64,000 nucleotides of DNA from Orientallactaga sibirica (GCA_036365145.1 JAEOAD010000055.1:3100001-3164000); one strand, 5' to 3'. Positions 32,455 to 43,072 are shown, counted from the first letter of the stretch. Translations and numbers: made by a program. The notes: a model not told the origin generated them from the sequence alone.

Positions 32455-33475
32455 CTCACCACTGCTCCAGGCTAGGGTTTGAGCCAGTCCAGATCCCAAC
32501 AGGAACCAGAGGACAATTTGAGCAAGGAGGAAAACAGGAACAACTTCCCAAGGTGTGTGCAGCAGGGTAGGAAGCCAGGGTGGATGGCACCATAAGTCAG
32601 GGCTATGGCCCCAGGTGTTGTCACTACCCTGAGGTCTGGAAGGACAGATGGAGACAGGCTGGTCATATCCAGGGCCCATAGCTTTGAAGGGGGACCTTGC
32701 AGAGTGAATGCTGTAATGTACTCATTCTTCCTGGCTTTTCCCGTTAGTCATCTGCTGAGTGCCCCCTGCCCTAACCCAGGGGTAGGAAGGTAGAGAGAGC
32801 AAGCTGAACCTGCAGCTTCATCCAGGCAGGTGGGTCTGCTCACACAGGACCAAGGCAGAACCTGGTAGACAGCCAGTGCTGGAGGGGGCAATAGAATACA
32901 GTCAACATCTACCTCGAAGTCCGAGCCATCAGCCCGCTGTTACCATTCCCTTCCATCCATTCCGGTTCCTCCATGATCGTCTCTGTCCTATCCCTAAGCT
33001 CCTGTCTTATGGACTTGTTGACCACGCTCTCCCATCTCTGGGCTTTGGTCTGTGCTGTTCCCTAGGACTGGAACACAGCCTTCCCCTCCCCATGACCTCC
33101 CTGCTGCCTCACTCTTCAGCACTGATAGACAACTCCGGGGAGTCTTTTCTCATGCTCCTGGATGGGAGGAGGGTCCTCTGGCTTGCCTAGCCCTCCCCGG
33201 TGGACTTTATACACCACAAGCATCTCCTGGATCTTCTCTCTCAAATAAAATCCAAGTCCCCAAGGTACTCTTCAGTTCTTGGGGATAACCTTACCCTCAT
33301 CCTCAGTCTAGAATTCAAGGCCCTTCATCTTTTGTATCTAGGCCTGGTGACTCAGCCACACCATTCACCCTGCTCCCTGCCACGCTCCCCCCACCCCACA
33401 TCCTGTACTGTGCTCTGGGGGTGCCACTCCTGTACCACTAGATCCCTCTCATCCATACTCTTCTCTCTTTTAGTT
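32455..33475. other. Intergenic single-copy stretch
   Basis: Pyrimidine-rich in its second half. No gene or repeat recognised. Confidence 0.5.
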
Positions 33476-33476
33476 T

Positions 33477-33693
33477 TTTGTAATTAAAATATTTTATTTT
33501 TATTTATTTGAGAGAAAGAGGCAGAGAGAGATAGAATGAAAATGGGCACACCAGGGCCTCCAGCCATTGCAAATGAACTCCAGACACATGCGCCACCTTT
33601 TAATCTGGCTTACATAGGTCCTGGGGAATAGAACCTGGGTCCTTTGGCTTTGCAGGCAAGTTCCTTAAACCTCTAAGCCATCTTTTCAGCCCT
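33477..33693 (-). mobile_element. DIP-type SINE
   Basis: Reverse full-length copy. Confidence 0.92.
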
Positions 33694-33696
33694 AGG

Positions 33697-33929
33697 TTTT
33701 TATTATTATTATTTATTTTGAGAGAGAGAGAAAAAATGGGTGCACCAGGGCTTTTCAGCCACTGCAAAGGAATTCCAGACCCGAGTGCCCCCTTGTGTAC
33801 ATGTGTGACATTGTGCACTTGTGTCACTGTGCATCTGGCTATGTGGGACCTGGGGATTCAAACATAAGTGAACATGAGTTCTTAGGTTTTGCAGGCAAAT
33901 ACCTTAACCGCTAAGCTGACTCTCCAGCC
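33697..33929 (-). mobile_element. DIP-type SINE, long-body variant
   Basis: Contains the additional 'tgtgtgacattgtgcacttg' type segment, shared with 1556-1748. Confidence 0.87.
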
Positions 33930-34087
33930 TCTTTTTTTTTTTTTTTTTTTGAGGTAGGGTCTCACTCTAGCCCAGGCTGACCTGGAATTCCACTATGTAG
34001 TCTCAGGGTGGCCTCAAACTCATGGAGATCCACTTACCTCTGCTTCCTGAGTTCTGGGACAAAAGGCATGAGCCACCACACCTGTCT
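33930..34087 (-). mobile_element. B1 SINE
   Basis: Reverse B1 with a 22-T tail. Confidence 0.92.
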
Positions 34088-34141
34088 TCTTTTCTTTTTT
34101 TCAGACACTCTTTCTCTTTGAACTGGTCAATGTCACTCATT

Positions 34142-34354
34142 CTTTTTTTTAAAATACATTTTATTTATTTATTAAAGAGAGAGAGAGAGAGAGAGAGAGA
34201 GAATGGATGCTCCAGGGCCTCCATCCACTGCAAACGAACTCCAGATGCATGTGCCCCCTTGTGCATGTGGCTTATGTGGGTCCTGGAGAATGAAACTGGG
34301 ATCCTTTGGCTTTGCAGGCAAATGACTTAACTGCTAAGCCATCTCTCTAGCCCC
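34142..34354 (-). mobile_element. DIP-type SINE
   Basis: Reverse copy flanked by 'actcattctt' (34134 and 34361). Confidence 0.93.
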
Positions 34355-34384
34355 AATGTTACTCATTCTTAAAAGTCACTTCCT

Positions 34385-34503
34385 AGCCATGCCTTTAATC
34401 CCAGCACTCAGGAGGCAGAGGTAGGAGGATCGCCGTGAGTTCGTGGCCACCCTGAAACTACATAGTGAATTCTAGGTCAGCCTGAGCTAGAATGAGACCC
34501 TAT

Positions 34504-34532
<29 letters not shown>
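34385..34532 (+). mobile_element. B1 SINE, 5'-truncated, long A tail
   Basis: Starts at 'agccatgcctttaatccc' and ends in an A-run of about 32. A perfect 14-bp target-site duplication AAAAGTCACTTCCT flanks it (34371-34384 and 34533-34546). Confidence 0.94.
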
Positions 34533-34539
<7 letters not shown>

Positions 34540-34711
34540 ACTTCCTGTGTCAAACCTCAGTCCACTCCATCCCATTTCAAATCTGGCCTCAGCCCTGAGT
34601 CAGGGTGGGACCCCTGTTCTGGCCTAGCTTTGGAGTAGAGTCATGGTCACCAATTCGTGAGTTGATTTATCTATCTTCCTGTGGATTGGAAACCCCTACT
34701 ATTACTACTGC

Positions 34712-34728
34712 TGCACGCGTGCGCGCGT

Positions 34729-34783
<55 letters not shown>
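34712..34783 (+). repeat. (CG/CA)n then (GA)n microsatellite
   Basis: 50 bp of strictly alternating pyrimidine-purine, CG-rich at first (34712-34730) and then CA, followed by a GA run. Confidence 0.96.
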
Positions 34784-36960
34784 ACCTGGTTTGCCTCAGC
34801 ATCCCCAGTCAACAGAATTGGCTGAATTCAGTAATTCTCACGGAAGGGCTTTCTCTCAATCCAGCTCAGACTGGATCTGGGGGCAGGGCTAAGGGGAAGG
34901 ACTTGCCTTGCCTTTGGAGGTGATTAAAATACATTAGCCACGACTGCCTATGACAAATCACTCGGAAAACGTAGCTGCTTTAAGCAACAAACACCTATTG
35001 TTTCACAGGGTGGCTTAGCTGGGAGCGGCTTAGCTGGTGGGTCTGGTTCAGGCAGGGGTCTTGTGACTGGCAGCTAGGCTGCTGGCTGGGCTGTACCTCT
35101 GCAGGCTTGCATGGACTGGAGGGTCCACCTCCATACTCACTCTCCTTGTAGATGGCAGGAGCCTCTGTTCCTCTCCACATGGGCCTCTTATGGACTTCCA
35201 ATGAGAAGGTTCCTTTCAGAATGAGTGAGCTCAAAGACAGGGAGCCACTTGCCTTTTTGTGACCTCTGAGTCACACTCCGTCCATTCTGCCTCCGTGTAT
35301 TGGTTAGGTGTGAGTCATTCAGTCCAGTTCACAATCCATCTGAGGGTGTGAGGACCAGGAAGCGAGGTGCTGCAGGGAACACGGCAGATGGCTGCTACTG
35401 TCAAGGAACAAGCCCTCAGACACGAGGCTAGGCTGTCCCCACCTCTGTACTATTAGTATGAGGCAGTTTTCCTGGATTCCAGACACTGAGCTATCCACAT
35501 AAAAGGCTTCCGGGTGGGTGGGGCAAGAGTGTGAGCAAAGGTTGGAGGCAGGAATGATGGTCATGATGTGCAGGGCTGTCTGGGATAAAGTACAGGGTGG
35601 TCATTGGATGTGAGGGTGGCAGGATGGGAGATGGGAAGGAGAGAAATGAGGAAGATCACTTTCTATCTCTCTTTCACATGACCTTGAAGGTCTCATGTTA
35701 AAGACACCAACAGCCCAATATAGGATTGTAGGCCCCTGAGCTCAGAGGAGGGCTGTCCAGGCAGCGAGAACCACACCGGGCTTTGCGTGCAATTTCAAAA
35801 GGCACTTTTTTTGTGCATGCTCAGCCTCTGAGATTAGAGAAATGTTGACAGCAGTTGGCCTCCCCAACTCTCCACATCTATGGGTTCAGTTACTAATTTA
35901 CCATGTCCTCGCAATTCCTGGCCCCCTCAGTGTCTCCCTTGGGACCTCCTCACTGGGTGGGGAAGGCAGTCTCCTGTACCCCGACCCACATGGAGGATAA
36001 CAGGATTGGTCAGCCTGATAGGAGGGTCAGAGGTCCTACTTGATGGGCACAGCTGAAGTCTCCTCTGAAATCAGGCTGTCCTTTAACCTGGGAGAAGTTC
36101 TCAGACATCATCACTCAGGGTGACAAAGGGCCTGCTAGGCCAAGCCCATCTGATACTGCTTTATGGTTCTTTGGCCAGGGGAGACAAGTGGGACAGGGGT
36201 TAGCCAGCACAACCAGCAGCAACGTGGCATGGGCCAAGGCTCAGCCTCCCACGGGGCCTCTGCTTTCTTAGGGGTTCAGAACAAAGCAAGGAGGCGGGAG
36301 GGTATCAGATGGAAGCTGCTGAGTGAGCAAAGACAGACAAGAGGGAACTTGCTGGCACACTGACAATGGCCAAGCATGTCAAGCAGGGTCAAGGATGAGG
36401 TCTGAAGAAGAGAAGATTTACTTTTCTGGAGCCTTCGTGTCAGGTGTTGGTGACAGAAGTAGAGCAGGCCCTGGCTTTGCCTTCACTGACAGGAAGAACT
36501 CCAATGTCAAGGAGGCAGGACTTCCTCCCAGAGTTGCTGACGGTCATGGGTCAGGTCACATGAGCAGAGGGAATGAGCGGACCCAGGCATCTGTCTTAGG
36601 GACACCTGCCCTCCGCTTGCTTGGCTGTGGTAACTCATACAAATCATGTCCTCTCTCTGTGTCCTGGTTTCTTCACCTGGACATGGGTTATCCATAAATG
36701 GATATTCAGTAAATGCTGGTTCCTCCTCTCCTCTCCCCTCAATAAATTCCAAGTGTGGCTTTTGAAAGGGATGTCAGATTAGGTATCTCACAAGCCAGGT
36801 CTGAGCACACCCCTTCACCTGCCACTGGAAACTCACTGGCGCATGCATCTCACTTTCAGGCTAAACTGATGCCAGGTGCATTGAGGCACGAGTTTACATG
36901 GGAACGAATAGGAAACATGGCAGGCAGCTTCTTTCTGACAGATATCCATTTTAAAAACAA
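34784..36960. other. Largest repeat-poor intergenic stretch
   Basis: About 2.2 kb with no young SINE. The portion at about 34925-35345 ('acaaatcactcggaaaac', 'gcttagctggtgggtctgg', 'ggttaggtgtgagtcatt') resembles an ancient mammalian interspersed repeat I cannot name. A MIR-like fragment lies at about 36640-36720. No exon recognised. Confidence 0.5.
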
Positions 36961-36962
36961 AA

Positions 36963-37090
36963 TTTTTTTTTTTTGAGGTAGGGTTTCACTCTAGTCCAGG
37001 CTGACCTGTAATTCACTATATAGTTCAAGGGTGGCCTCAAACTCACAGCAATCCTCTTACCTCTGCCTCCTGAGTGCTGGGATTAAAGGT
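36963..37090 (-). mobile_element. B1 SINE, head missing
   Basis: Reverse B1 that stops after 'gtgctgggattaaagg', where a DIP-type copy begins. Confidence 0.9.
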
Positions 37091-37092
37091 TT

Positions 37093-37315
37093 AAAAATAT
37101 TTTTTTTAATTTTTATCTATTTGTTTGCAACCAGAGAGAGATAGAGAAGAGAGAGACACAGAGAATGGATGCACTGGGGCCTCTGGCTGCTGCAAATGAA
37201 CTCCAGATGCATGCACCACTGTGCATCTGGCTCTACATAGGTAGTGGGGAAACAAACCTGGGTCGTTAGGCTTTGCAAGCAAGCACCTTAACCACTGAGA
37301 CATCTCTCCAGCCCC
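37093..37315 (-). mobile_element. DIP-type SINE
   Basis: Reverse copy with the variant tail 'atttgtttgcaaccagagag'. Confidence 0.92.
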
Positions 37316-37324
37316 CAGTTATGC

Positions 37325-37438
37325 ATTTTTTTGTGAGATAGGGTTTTGTTATATAGCCCAGGCAGACCTCAAACTTGCAATGCTACTGCCTCAGCCACTT
37401 CAGTGCTGAAGTAAGAGGCGTATGCCACCATGCCTGGC
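37325..37438 (-). mobile_element. B1 SINE, old
   Basis: Strongly diverged reverse B1 ('gagatagggttttgttatat', 'gccaccatgcctggc'). Confidence 0.8.
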
Positions 37439-37444
37439 AGCTCT

Positions 37445-37797
37445 TTGTGAGTGCATGCGTGTGTGATGCATGCATGTGTTTATGCGTATTCATATGTATG
37501 TGGATGCATGTGTGTGCATGTGCATGTGGAGGCCAGAGGTTTTCATGGGGTGCCTTCCTCAGTTACTCTGCACCTTGTTCTGTGAGACAGGGTCTCTCAG
37601 TGAAGGTGAAGCTCACGGCTTCACCTATCCTAGGTAGTCATTGAGCCCCAGAGATCCACCTGCCTCTGTTTCCCCAGCACCGGGATTATAGGTGTGCACC
37701 ACGGTGTTCAGTTTTCATGTGAATGCTGGGATCTGAACTCAGGTCCTCGTGTCTGCACAGCAAGCACTTTGCTGATTGAGCCATATTCCAGCCCTTA
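37445..37797 (-). mobile_element. B4/RSINE1-type SINE
   Basis: Complete reverse copy: TG-rich start, 'catgtggaggccagaggttt', 'ctgtgagacagggtctctc', B1-like middle, and a head 'ctgattgagccatattccag'. Confidence 0.75.
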
Positions 37798-37865
37798 GCA
37801 ACTGTTTCTTAAAAGGACTTCCTTCTCTTCTTTCTCTTCCTTGTCCTCTTCTCCTCTTTCTTCTT

Positions 37866-38098
37866 TTTTATTTTGTAAAAACATTTTATTTATTTTTTAT
37901 TTGAGAATGAGACAGAGAGAAAGAAAAAGACAGAAAGAGAGCGAGTGTGGGTGCATCAGGGTTTTCTGCCACTGCAAACAAACTCCAATTGCATGCACCA
38001 CTTTGTGCAACTGGCTTTACATGGGTACTGGGGAATTGAACATGGGTCAATAGGCTTTCCAGGCAAGCTCCTTTAACCACTGAGCCATCTCTCCAGCA
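37866..38098 (-). mobile_element. DIP-type SINE
   Basis: Reverse copy, moderately diverged. Confidence 0.9.
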
Positions 38099-38099
38099 C

Positions 38100-38249
38100 C
38101 TTGTTTTGGGGTTTAAGAGAGTCTCATGTATACCAGGATGGCTTTGAACTCACAACGTAGGTGAGGTTGACCTTTAACTCCTGATCCTCCTGCCTCTGCC
38201 TCCACCTTCCCAAAACTGGGATAATAGGCATATATCATCATGCCAGCTT
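38100..38249 (-). mobile_element. B1 SINE, old
   Basis: Weak reverse B1 with a duplicated middle and the end 'catatatcatcatgccagc'. Confidence 0.7.
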
Positions 38250-38263
38250 TAGAGGGACTTTTT

Positions 38264-38427
38264 TTTTAACTTTAAAATATTATTTATTTATTTTATTTAT
38301 TTGACAGAAAAAGAAAGAGGGAGAGAGACAGAGAGAGAAAATGGGTGTGCCAGGGCCTCTAGCCACTGCAAACAAACTCCAGACACATCAAGGAACTGTC
38401 TTAACCACTAAGCCAACTCTCCAGCTC
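38264..38427 (-). mobile_element. DIP-type SINE with internal deletion
   Basis: About 60 bases between 'ctccagacacatc' and 'aaggaactgtcttaacc' are missing. TAGAGGGACTTTT flanks it (38250 and 38428). Confidence 0.92.
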
Positions 38428-38527
38428 TAGAGGGACTTTTAAAAGAACATAAAAACAGCAACAAATCTCTAGCCCTATCGATAAAATGTTAACTATTAAT
38501 GATAAAAAAAAAAGTCACCGTCTAAAA

Positions 38528-38686
38528 TTTTTTTTTTTTTTTTTTTTTTGCAAGGTAGGGTCTCACTCTGGTCCAGGCTGACCTGGAATTAACTATGTAG
38601 TCTCAGGGTGGCCTCGAACTCTCAGCGATCCTCCTACCTCTGCCTCCCGAGTGCTGGGATTAAAGGCGTGCACCACCATGCCCTGC
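38528..38686 (-). mobile_element. B1 SINE
   Basis: Reverse B1, T-run 20+, flanked by 'tctaaaattttt'. Confidence 0.93.
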
Positions 38687-38708
38687 TAGCCATCTAAAAT
38701 TTTTAAAG

Positions 38709-38938
38709 TGGTGCTGAAGAGACACCTTAGCAGTTAAGGCATTTACCTGCAAACCAAAGGACTTCGGTTAGATTCCCCAGGACCCACGTAAGCCAGCTAC
38801 ACAAAGTGGAGCATGCATCTGGACTTCGTTTACAGTGGCTGGAGGCCCTAGTGCACCCATTCTCTCTCTCTCTCTCTCTCTGCCTCTTTCTCTCTCTTGT
38901 TCTCATAAATAAATAAATAAATAAAATAAATTTTTTTA
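38709..38938 (+). mobile_element. DIP-type SINE
   Basis: Forward copy with several changes in the head ('gctgaagagacaccttagc'). Confidence 0.9.
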
Positions 38939-38939
38939 A

Positions 38940-39229
38940 GGTGAAAATGGTCAGAATCCTGCATTTGGAGAACTCTTAGACCAATGTTTCTTGAAATGTC
39001 TATGGTAAATGACAAAGGTTTTGTTCTTTGCTTGTTACTAGTCCTTCGTGGACCTCTATTCATTTTGTAAAATATAATTCACATCACTAGAAAAAAATTA
39101 ACCGAAACACACGTAATAGTTTTGTTATCAGTTTCAATGAATATACAATTGTTTTGCCACATGCTGTCTGCCTGTGCTCTTTACCTGGTGAGGTGTGATC
39201 TCCTGATTGCCAGCTTGGAAAACAACCAT
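38940..39229. other. Intergenic, no gene
   Basis: AT-rich, probably old L1-related ('acatcactagaaaaaaatta'), but not firmly assigned. Confidence 0.4.
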
Positions 39230-39245
39230 CAGAAAAGCTGGATCT

Positions 39246-39450
39246 GGGCTGGAGAGATGGCTTAGCAGTTAAGGCGCTTGCCTGCGAAGCCTAAGGACCC
39301 AGGTTCAATTCCACAGAACCCATGTAAGCCAGACACACAAGGTGATGCATGCATACAAGGTCATGCATGTGCATAAGGTAGTGCACATGTCTGGAGTTCA
39401 ATTGCAATGGCTGGAGGCCCTGGCATGCCAATTCTCTCTCTCACAAAAAA
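39246..39450 (+). mobile_element. DIP-type SINE with local triplication
   Basis: The body contains 'acacacaaggtgatgcatgc', 'atacaaggtcatgcatg' and 'gcataaggtagtgcacatg', three tandem variants of one segment. AGAAAAGCTGGAT at 39231 is matched at about 39662, past the next B1. Confidence 0.9.
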
Positions 39451-39459
39451 ATAAAAATA

Positions 39460-39660
39460 AGCCTGGCGTGGTGGCGCACGCCTTTAATCCCAGCACTTGG
39501 GAGGCAGAGGTAGGAGGATTGCCGTGAGTTCGAGGCCACCCTGAGACTACATAGTGAATTCCAGGTCAGCCTGAGCTAGAGCGAGACCCTACCTCGAAAA
39601 ACCAAAATAAATAAATAAATAAATAAAATAAAAACAAAAATAAATAAAAAGAAAAAATAA
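39460..39660 (+). mobile_element. B1 SINE with A/AAAT-rich tail
   Basis: Near-consensus forward B1 inserted in the tail of the preceding DIP-type copy. Confidence 0.93.
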
Positions 39661-39679
39661 AAGAAAAGCTGGATTCAAG

Positions 39680-40245
39680 TTGGGTAATTTAACTGTAATT
39701 TATTGGAAATGGCACAGCCACTTTGGCAGTTTCTCATAAAGTTAATCACAGGCTCACCATACAACTCTGCAATTGTGCGCCTATGTACTAACCCAACCGA
39801 TGGGAAAACAAGTCCATACAAAACCCTGCACATGAATATTTGTAGCTGCTTTATTCATCCCCACCCCAAACTGGATGTGAATGAGGCTTTCAATAGGCGA
39901 ATGGTTAAACAAACTCACACAATGGAATATGCAGAAATAGAACAATGAGATGGGCTTGGTAGTTCATGCCTTTAATCTCAGATCTCAGAAGGCTGAGGTA
40001 GAAGGATTAATATGTGTTTGAGGTCAGCCTGGGCTACAACATGAGTTCCAGGTCAGCCTGGGCAAGAGGAAGACAGTACTGCCTCAAAACAAAACAGAAA
40101 TAAAAAGCGAGCTGTTAATTCACACAACAGCATGTATGAGTTTTAAGTGCACAATGCTAAGTGAAAGAAGCCAGACCCAGAAGGCTGTACACTGTATGAT
40201 TCCATTCACTTTGCAGTCGAGGAAAGACAAGGATGAAAAATAGAT
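39680..40245 (+). mobile_element. L1 (old, L1M-type) 3' region
   Basis: L1 ORF2-end words 'ctttggcagtttctcataaa', 'acacaatggaatatgcagaa' and 'gtgaaagaagccagaccca'. A B1-like SINE splits it. Confidence 0.8.
39949..40105 (+). mobile_element. B1 SINE, old
   Basis: Diverged forward B1 inside the L1. Confidence 0.85.
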
Positions 40246-40248
40246 CAA

Positions 40249-40463
40249 GGGCTGAAGAGGTGGCTTAGCAGTTAAGGTGCTTGCCTGTGAAGCCCAAGGA
40301 CCCTAAGTAAACCAGAAGCACAAAGGTGAAGCAAGTGCAAAGTCGCACATGCCCGCTATGTTGTGTAAGCATCTGGAGTTCAATTGCAGTGGCTGAGGCC
40401 CTGGTGTACCAATTCTCTCTCTGTGTCTGTCTCTGTGTCTCTCACTCTCTCAAAAATAAAAAA
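40249..40463 (+). mobile_element. DIP-type SINE, rearranged body
   Basis: The B-box segment is lost and the part 'cacaaaggtgaagcaagtgc' to 'gttgtgtaagcatctgg' is altered. Confidence 0.85.
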
Positions 40464-40465
40464 AG

Positions 40466-40630
40466 AGCCAGGCGTGGTGGCGCATGCCTTTAATCCCAGC
40501 ACTTGGGAGGCAGAGGTAGGAGGATCACAGAGAGTTTGAGGCCACCCTGCAAAAACATAGTTAATTCCAGGTTAGCCTGGACCAGAGTGAGACCCTACCT
40601 CGCAAAACCAAAAAAAAAAAAAAAAAAAGA
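40466..40630 (+). mobile_element. B1 SINE
   Basis: Forward B1 with a long A tail. Confidence 0.93.
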
Positions 40631-40782
40631 AAAACAGAAAAGAAAAACAGGTCATCATTTGTCAGGGATTTAAAGAGACTTTAGTAAAGCACAGGAGTAT
40701 TTTTAGGCTATGGAACAAAACCATACAGTTTTACAAGAGGGTATACATGATACTATGTGTTGCTTAAAACACACAAAGTGGG

Positions 40783-40992
40783 GGCTAGAGAGATGGCTTT
40801 GCTGTTAAGAAGCTTGCCTGCAAAGCCAAAGGACTGTGGTTCAATTCCCCAGGACCCACGTAAGTCAGATGCATAAGGGGGTGCATGCATGTGGAGTTCG
40901 TTTGCAGTGGCTGGAAGCCCTGGCACATCCATTCTCTCTCTCTGCCTCTTTCCCTCCCTCAAATAAAAATAAAATATAAAATAAAATACACA
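40783..40992 (+). mobile_element. DIP-type SINE
   Basis: Forward copy. 'aaaacacacaaagtg' at about 40767 reappears as 'aaaacacacagagtg' after the next copy. Confidence 0.92.
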
Positions 40993-41120
40993 GGGCTGGA
41001 GAAATGACTTAGCAGTTAAGGCACATGCCTGTGAAGCCAAGGACCCTGGCTCGATTCTCCAGGACCCACGTTAGCCAGATACACAAGGTGGCGCATTCAT
41101 CTGGAGTTTGTTTGCACCCC

Positions 41121-41151
<31 letters not shown>

Positions 41152-41254
41152 TCTAGAGTTCGTTTTCAGTGGCTAGAGGCCCCAGCATGCCCATTCTCAT
41201 TCTTTCTCTCTCTCTTTCTCCCTCTCATAAATAAATAAATAAATAAATAAATAA
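40993..41254 (+). mobile_element. DIP-type SINE with duplicated 3' part
   Basis: After a first (CT)n at about 41121-41144 the element repeats 'agagttcgttttcagtggct', 'catgcccattctc' and a second (CT)n. Confidence 0.9.
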
Positions 41255-41309
41255 AAACACACAGAGTGAACTTTAGTGTATAGAATTAAATTCAAAAACC
41301 AACTATAAA

Positions 41310-41460
41310 GCCATGCCTGGTGGTTCATTTATGTAGTCTCAGTCCTTGAGGAGTGGAAGCAGGAAGATCAGGAGTTCAAGGTCATCCCTGGCTACATATT
41401 AAGTTCCAGGCCAGCCTGGACTACATAAAGCCCTGTCTCAAACAAAACAAAAGAAAAATC
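41310..41460 (+). mobile_element. B1-like SINE joined to an RPL38 retrocopy
   Basis: Diverged forward B1 ('gccatgcctggtggttcatt' to 'gccctgtctcaaac') with an A-rich end running straight into RPL38 5'UTR-like sequence. CAACTATAAA lies just before it (41300-41309) and again after the RPL38 poly(A) (41781-41790). Confidence 0.85.
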
Positions 41461-41780
41461 TTTTCTGGGTGCTCCTTGGTGCTGGTTCCTTCTGTCTGCG
41501 CTGCTTCGCAATGCCTCGGAAAATTGAGGAAACCAAGGACTTCCTGTTCATAGCCAGGTGGAAGGACGCCAAGTCTGTCAAGATCAAGAAGAACAAGGAC
41601 AATGTGAAGTTGAAAGTGCGCTGCAGCAGATACCTGGACACCTTGGTCATCACAGCCAAGGAGAAGGCAGAGAAGCTAAAATAGTCCCTGCCCCCTGGTC
41701 TGGCAGTGAAGGAGATGAAATGAAGCAGACACTACCGTTTGGAATGTATTAAAATTTTGAAAAGTTAAAAAAAAAAAAAT
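41461..41780 (+). pseudogene. RPL38: Processed RPL38 pseudogene
   Basis: Intronless copy of the 70-codon ribosomal protein L38 mRNA, with ATG at 41511 and the ancestral stop at 41721-41723. It keeps the full reading frame length and a 3'UTR with ATTAAA (41748-41753) and a poly(A) tract at about 41767-41779. Compared with mammalian RPL38 as remembered, it has about eight substitutions (for example Leu13Phe, Thr14Ile, Arg17Trp, Tyr43Asp) and a nonsense change of Gln58 to TAG at 41682, so the last 13 residues are lost. No promoter is carried along. It is most likely not functional. Confidence 0.95.
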
Positions 41781-41933
41781 CAACTATAAAATTGGAGAAT
41801 CCCAGAATGGGAGGCAAACTATGATGATAAAGAGTCTTAACTGTCTTAGAAATGTGTGAGAAAAATACCATGTAAGGGAATACAGGACAGACTTAAGCAA
41901 CTATAAAACTATAAGACTATAAAACTAACATTA

Positions 41934-42098
41934 AGCTGGGCATGGTAGCACATGCCTTCAATCCCAGCACTCAGAAGGTAGAGTTAGGAAGATTGCTGTG
42001 AGTTCCAGGCCAGCCTGAAACTACATAGTGACTTACATAGAAACTACACAGTGAATTCCAGGTCAGTCTGGGCTAGAGCAAGACCCTACCTCAAACAA
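41934..42098 (+). mobile_element. B1 SINE with short internal duplication
   Basis: Forward B1 in which 'actacatagtgacttacat' is followed by a second 'agaaactacacagtgaattc'. Confidence 0.9.
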
Positions 42099-42110
42099 AC
42101 AAACAAAAAA

Positions 42111-42275
42111 GCCGGGTGTGGTGGCACATGCCTTTAATCCCAGCACTCAGGAGGCAGAGGTAGGAGGATTGCCATGAGTTCCAGGCCACCTGGAGACTAC
42201 ATAGTGAATTCCAGGTCAGCCTGGGCTAGAGTGAGACCTTACCTCAAAAAAACCAAAAAAAAAAAAAAAAAAAAA
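42111..42275 (+). mobile_element. B1 SINE
   Basis: Forward B1 in the tail of the previous one. 'taacatta' at 41927 is matched at 42278. Confidence 0.93.
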
Positions 42276-42279
42276 TTAA

Positions 42280-42844
42280 CATTAGAATAAGATGGATATG
42301 AACACTGCACTGTAGCTGGTAATGCTGATTTTCTCCTGTGATGTAAGTTCCCAATTCTGAAGCTGCTGGTTTTGTATAGTAAATAAATAAGTGGAGGGTG
42401 GGAACCAGTTTTCTCAGTTTTGGAGAGGGAAGACTAGAATTGCCCATGTCGTAAGGAATTCCAGTGGGGCACATCCATAAGAACTCACGTTGGTTTCTGA
42501 TGCTGCAGATAGACAGATACGCTAATGATCAATATGGATGCATACACAGGTCGGGATATATGCTTGCACTTGCTAGCTCTGTCCTCGGAGAGAGTCTAGA
42601 CCTAGTGGAGCTGGAGTCCAGGCTTTGGCTTCTAATACTGTTCTCTGAAATAGGGGATTCTTGCTGGAAAGAATGTAGGAGCCGGAAGATGGGAAGCGGG
42701 GCTGTCCAATGCTGTCTTCCGGATACATCCTGTCGGTTGCACTCATGAACTCACAGCAGATAGATGGTTTCCTGCACATGATTGAGTCTGTAAGTTTCAC
42801 TGAAGATGAGGAAGGGGCTCATGACATCCTACATCTCCCAGGGT
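42280..42844. other. Intergenic, no gene
   Basis: Single-copy-looking sequence. No repeat recognised. Confidence 0.5.
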
Positions 42845-42860
42845 AAAGAATGGAAACTGG

Positions 42861-43014
42861 GGCTGGAGAGATGGCTTAGCGGTTAAGGTGCATGCCTGCA
42901 AACCCTAAGAATCCAGGTTCGATTCTCCAGGTCCCACATAAGCCAGATGCACATGGTGGTACATGCATCTGGAGTTTGTTTGCAGTGACTAGAGGCCCGG
43001 CATGCCCATTCTCA

Positions 43015-43045
<31 letters not shown>

Positions 43046-43070
43046 TCTCTGTCTCTAATAAATAAATAAT
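42861..43070 (+). mobile_element. DIP-type SINE (base of second SINE train)
   Basis: A perfect 16-bp target-site duplication AAAGAATGGAAACTGG at 42845-42860 is matched at 43506-43521, after a B1 and another DIP-type copy. Confidence 0.93.
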
Positions 43071-43072
43071 AC

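Noticed and set aside
41511..41684. Functional RPL38 gene
   Set aside because: No introns, a stop at codon 58 and a genomic poly(A) tract. It is a processed pseudogene.
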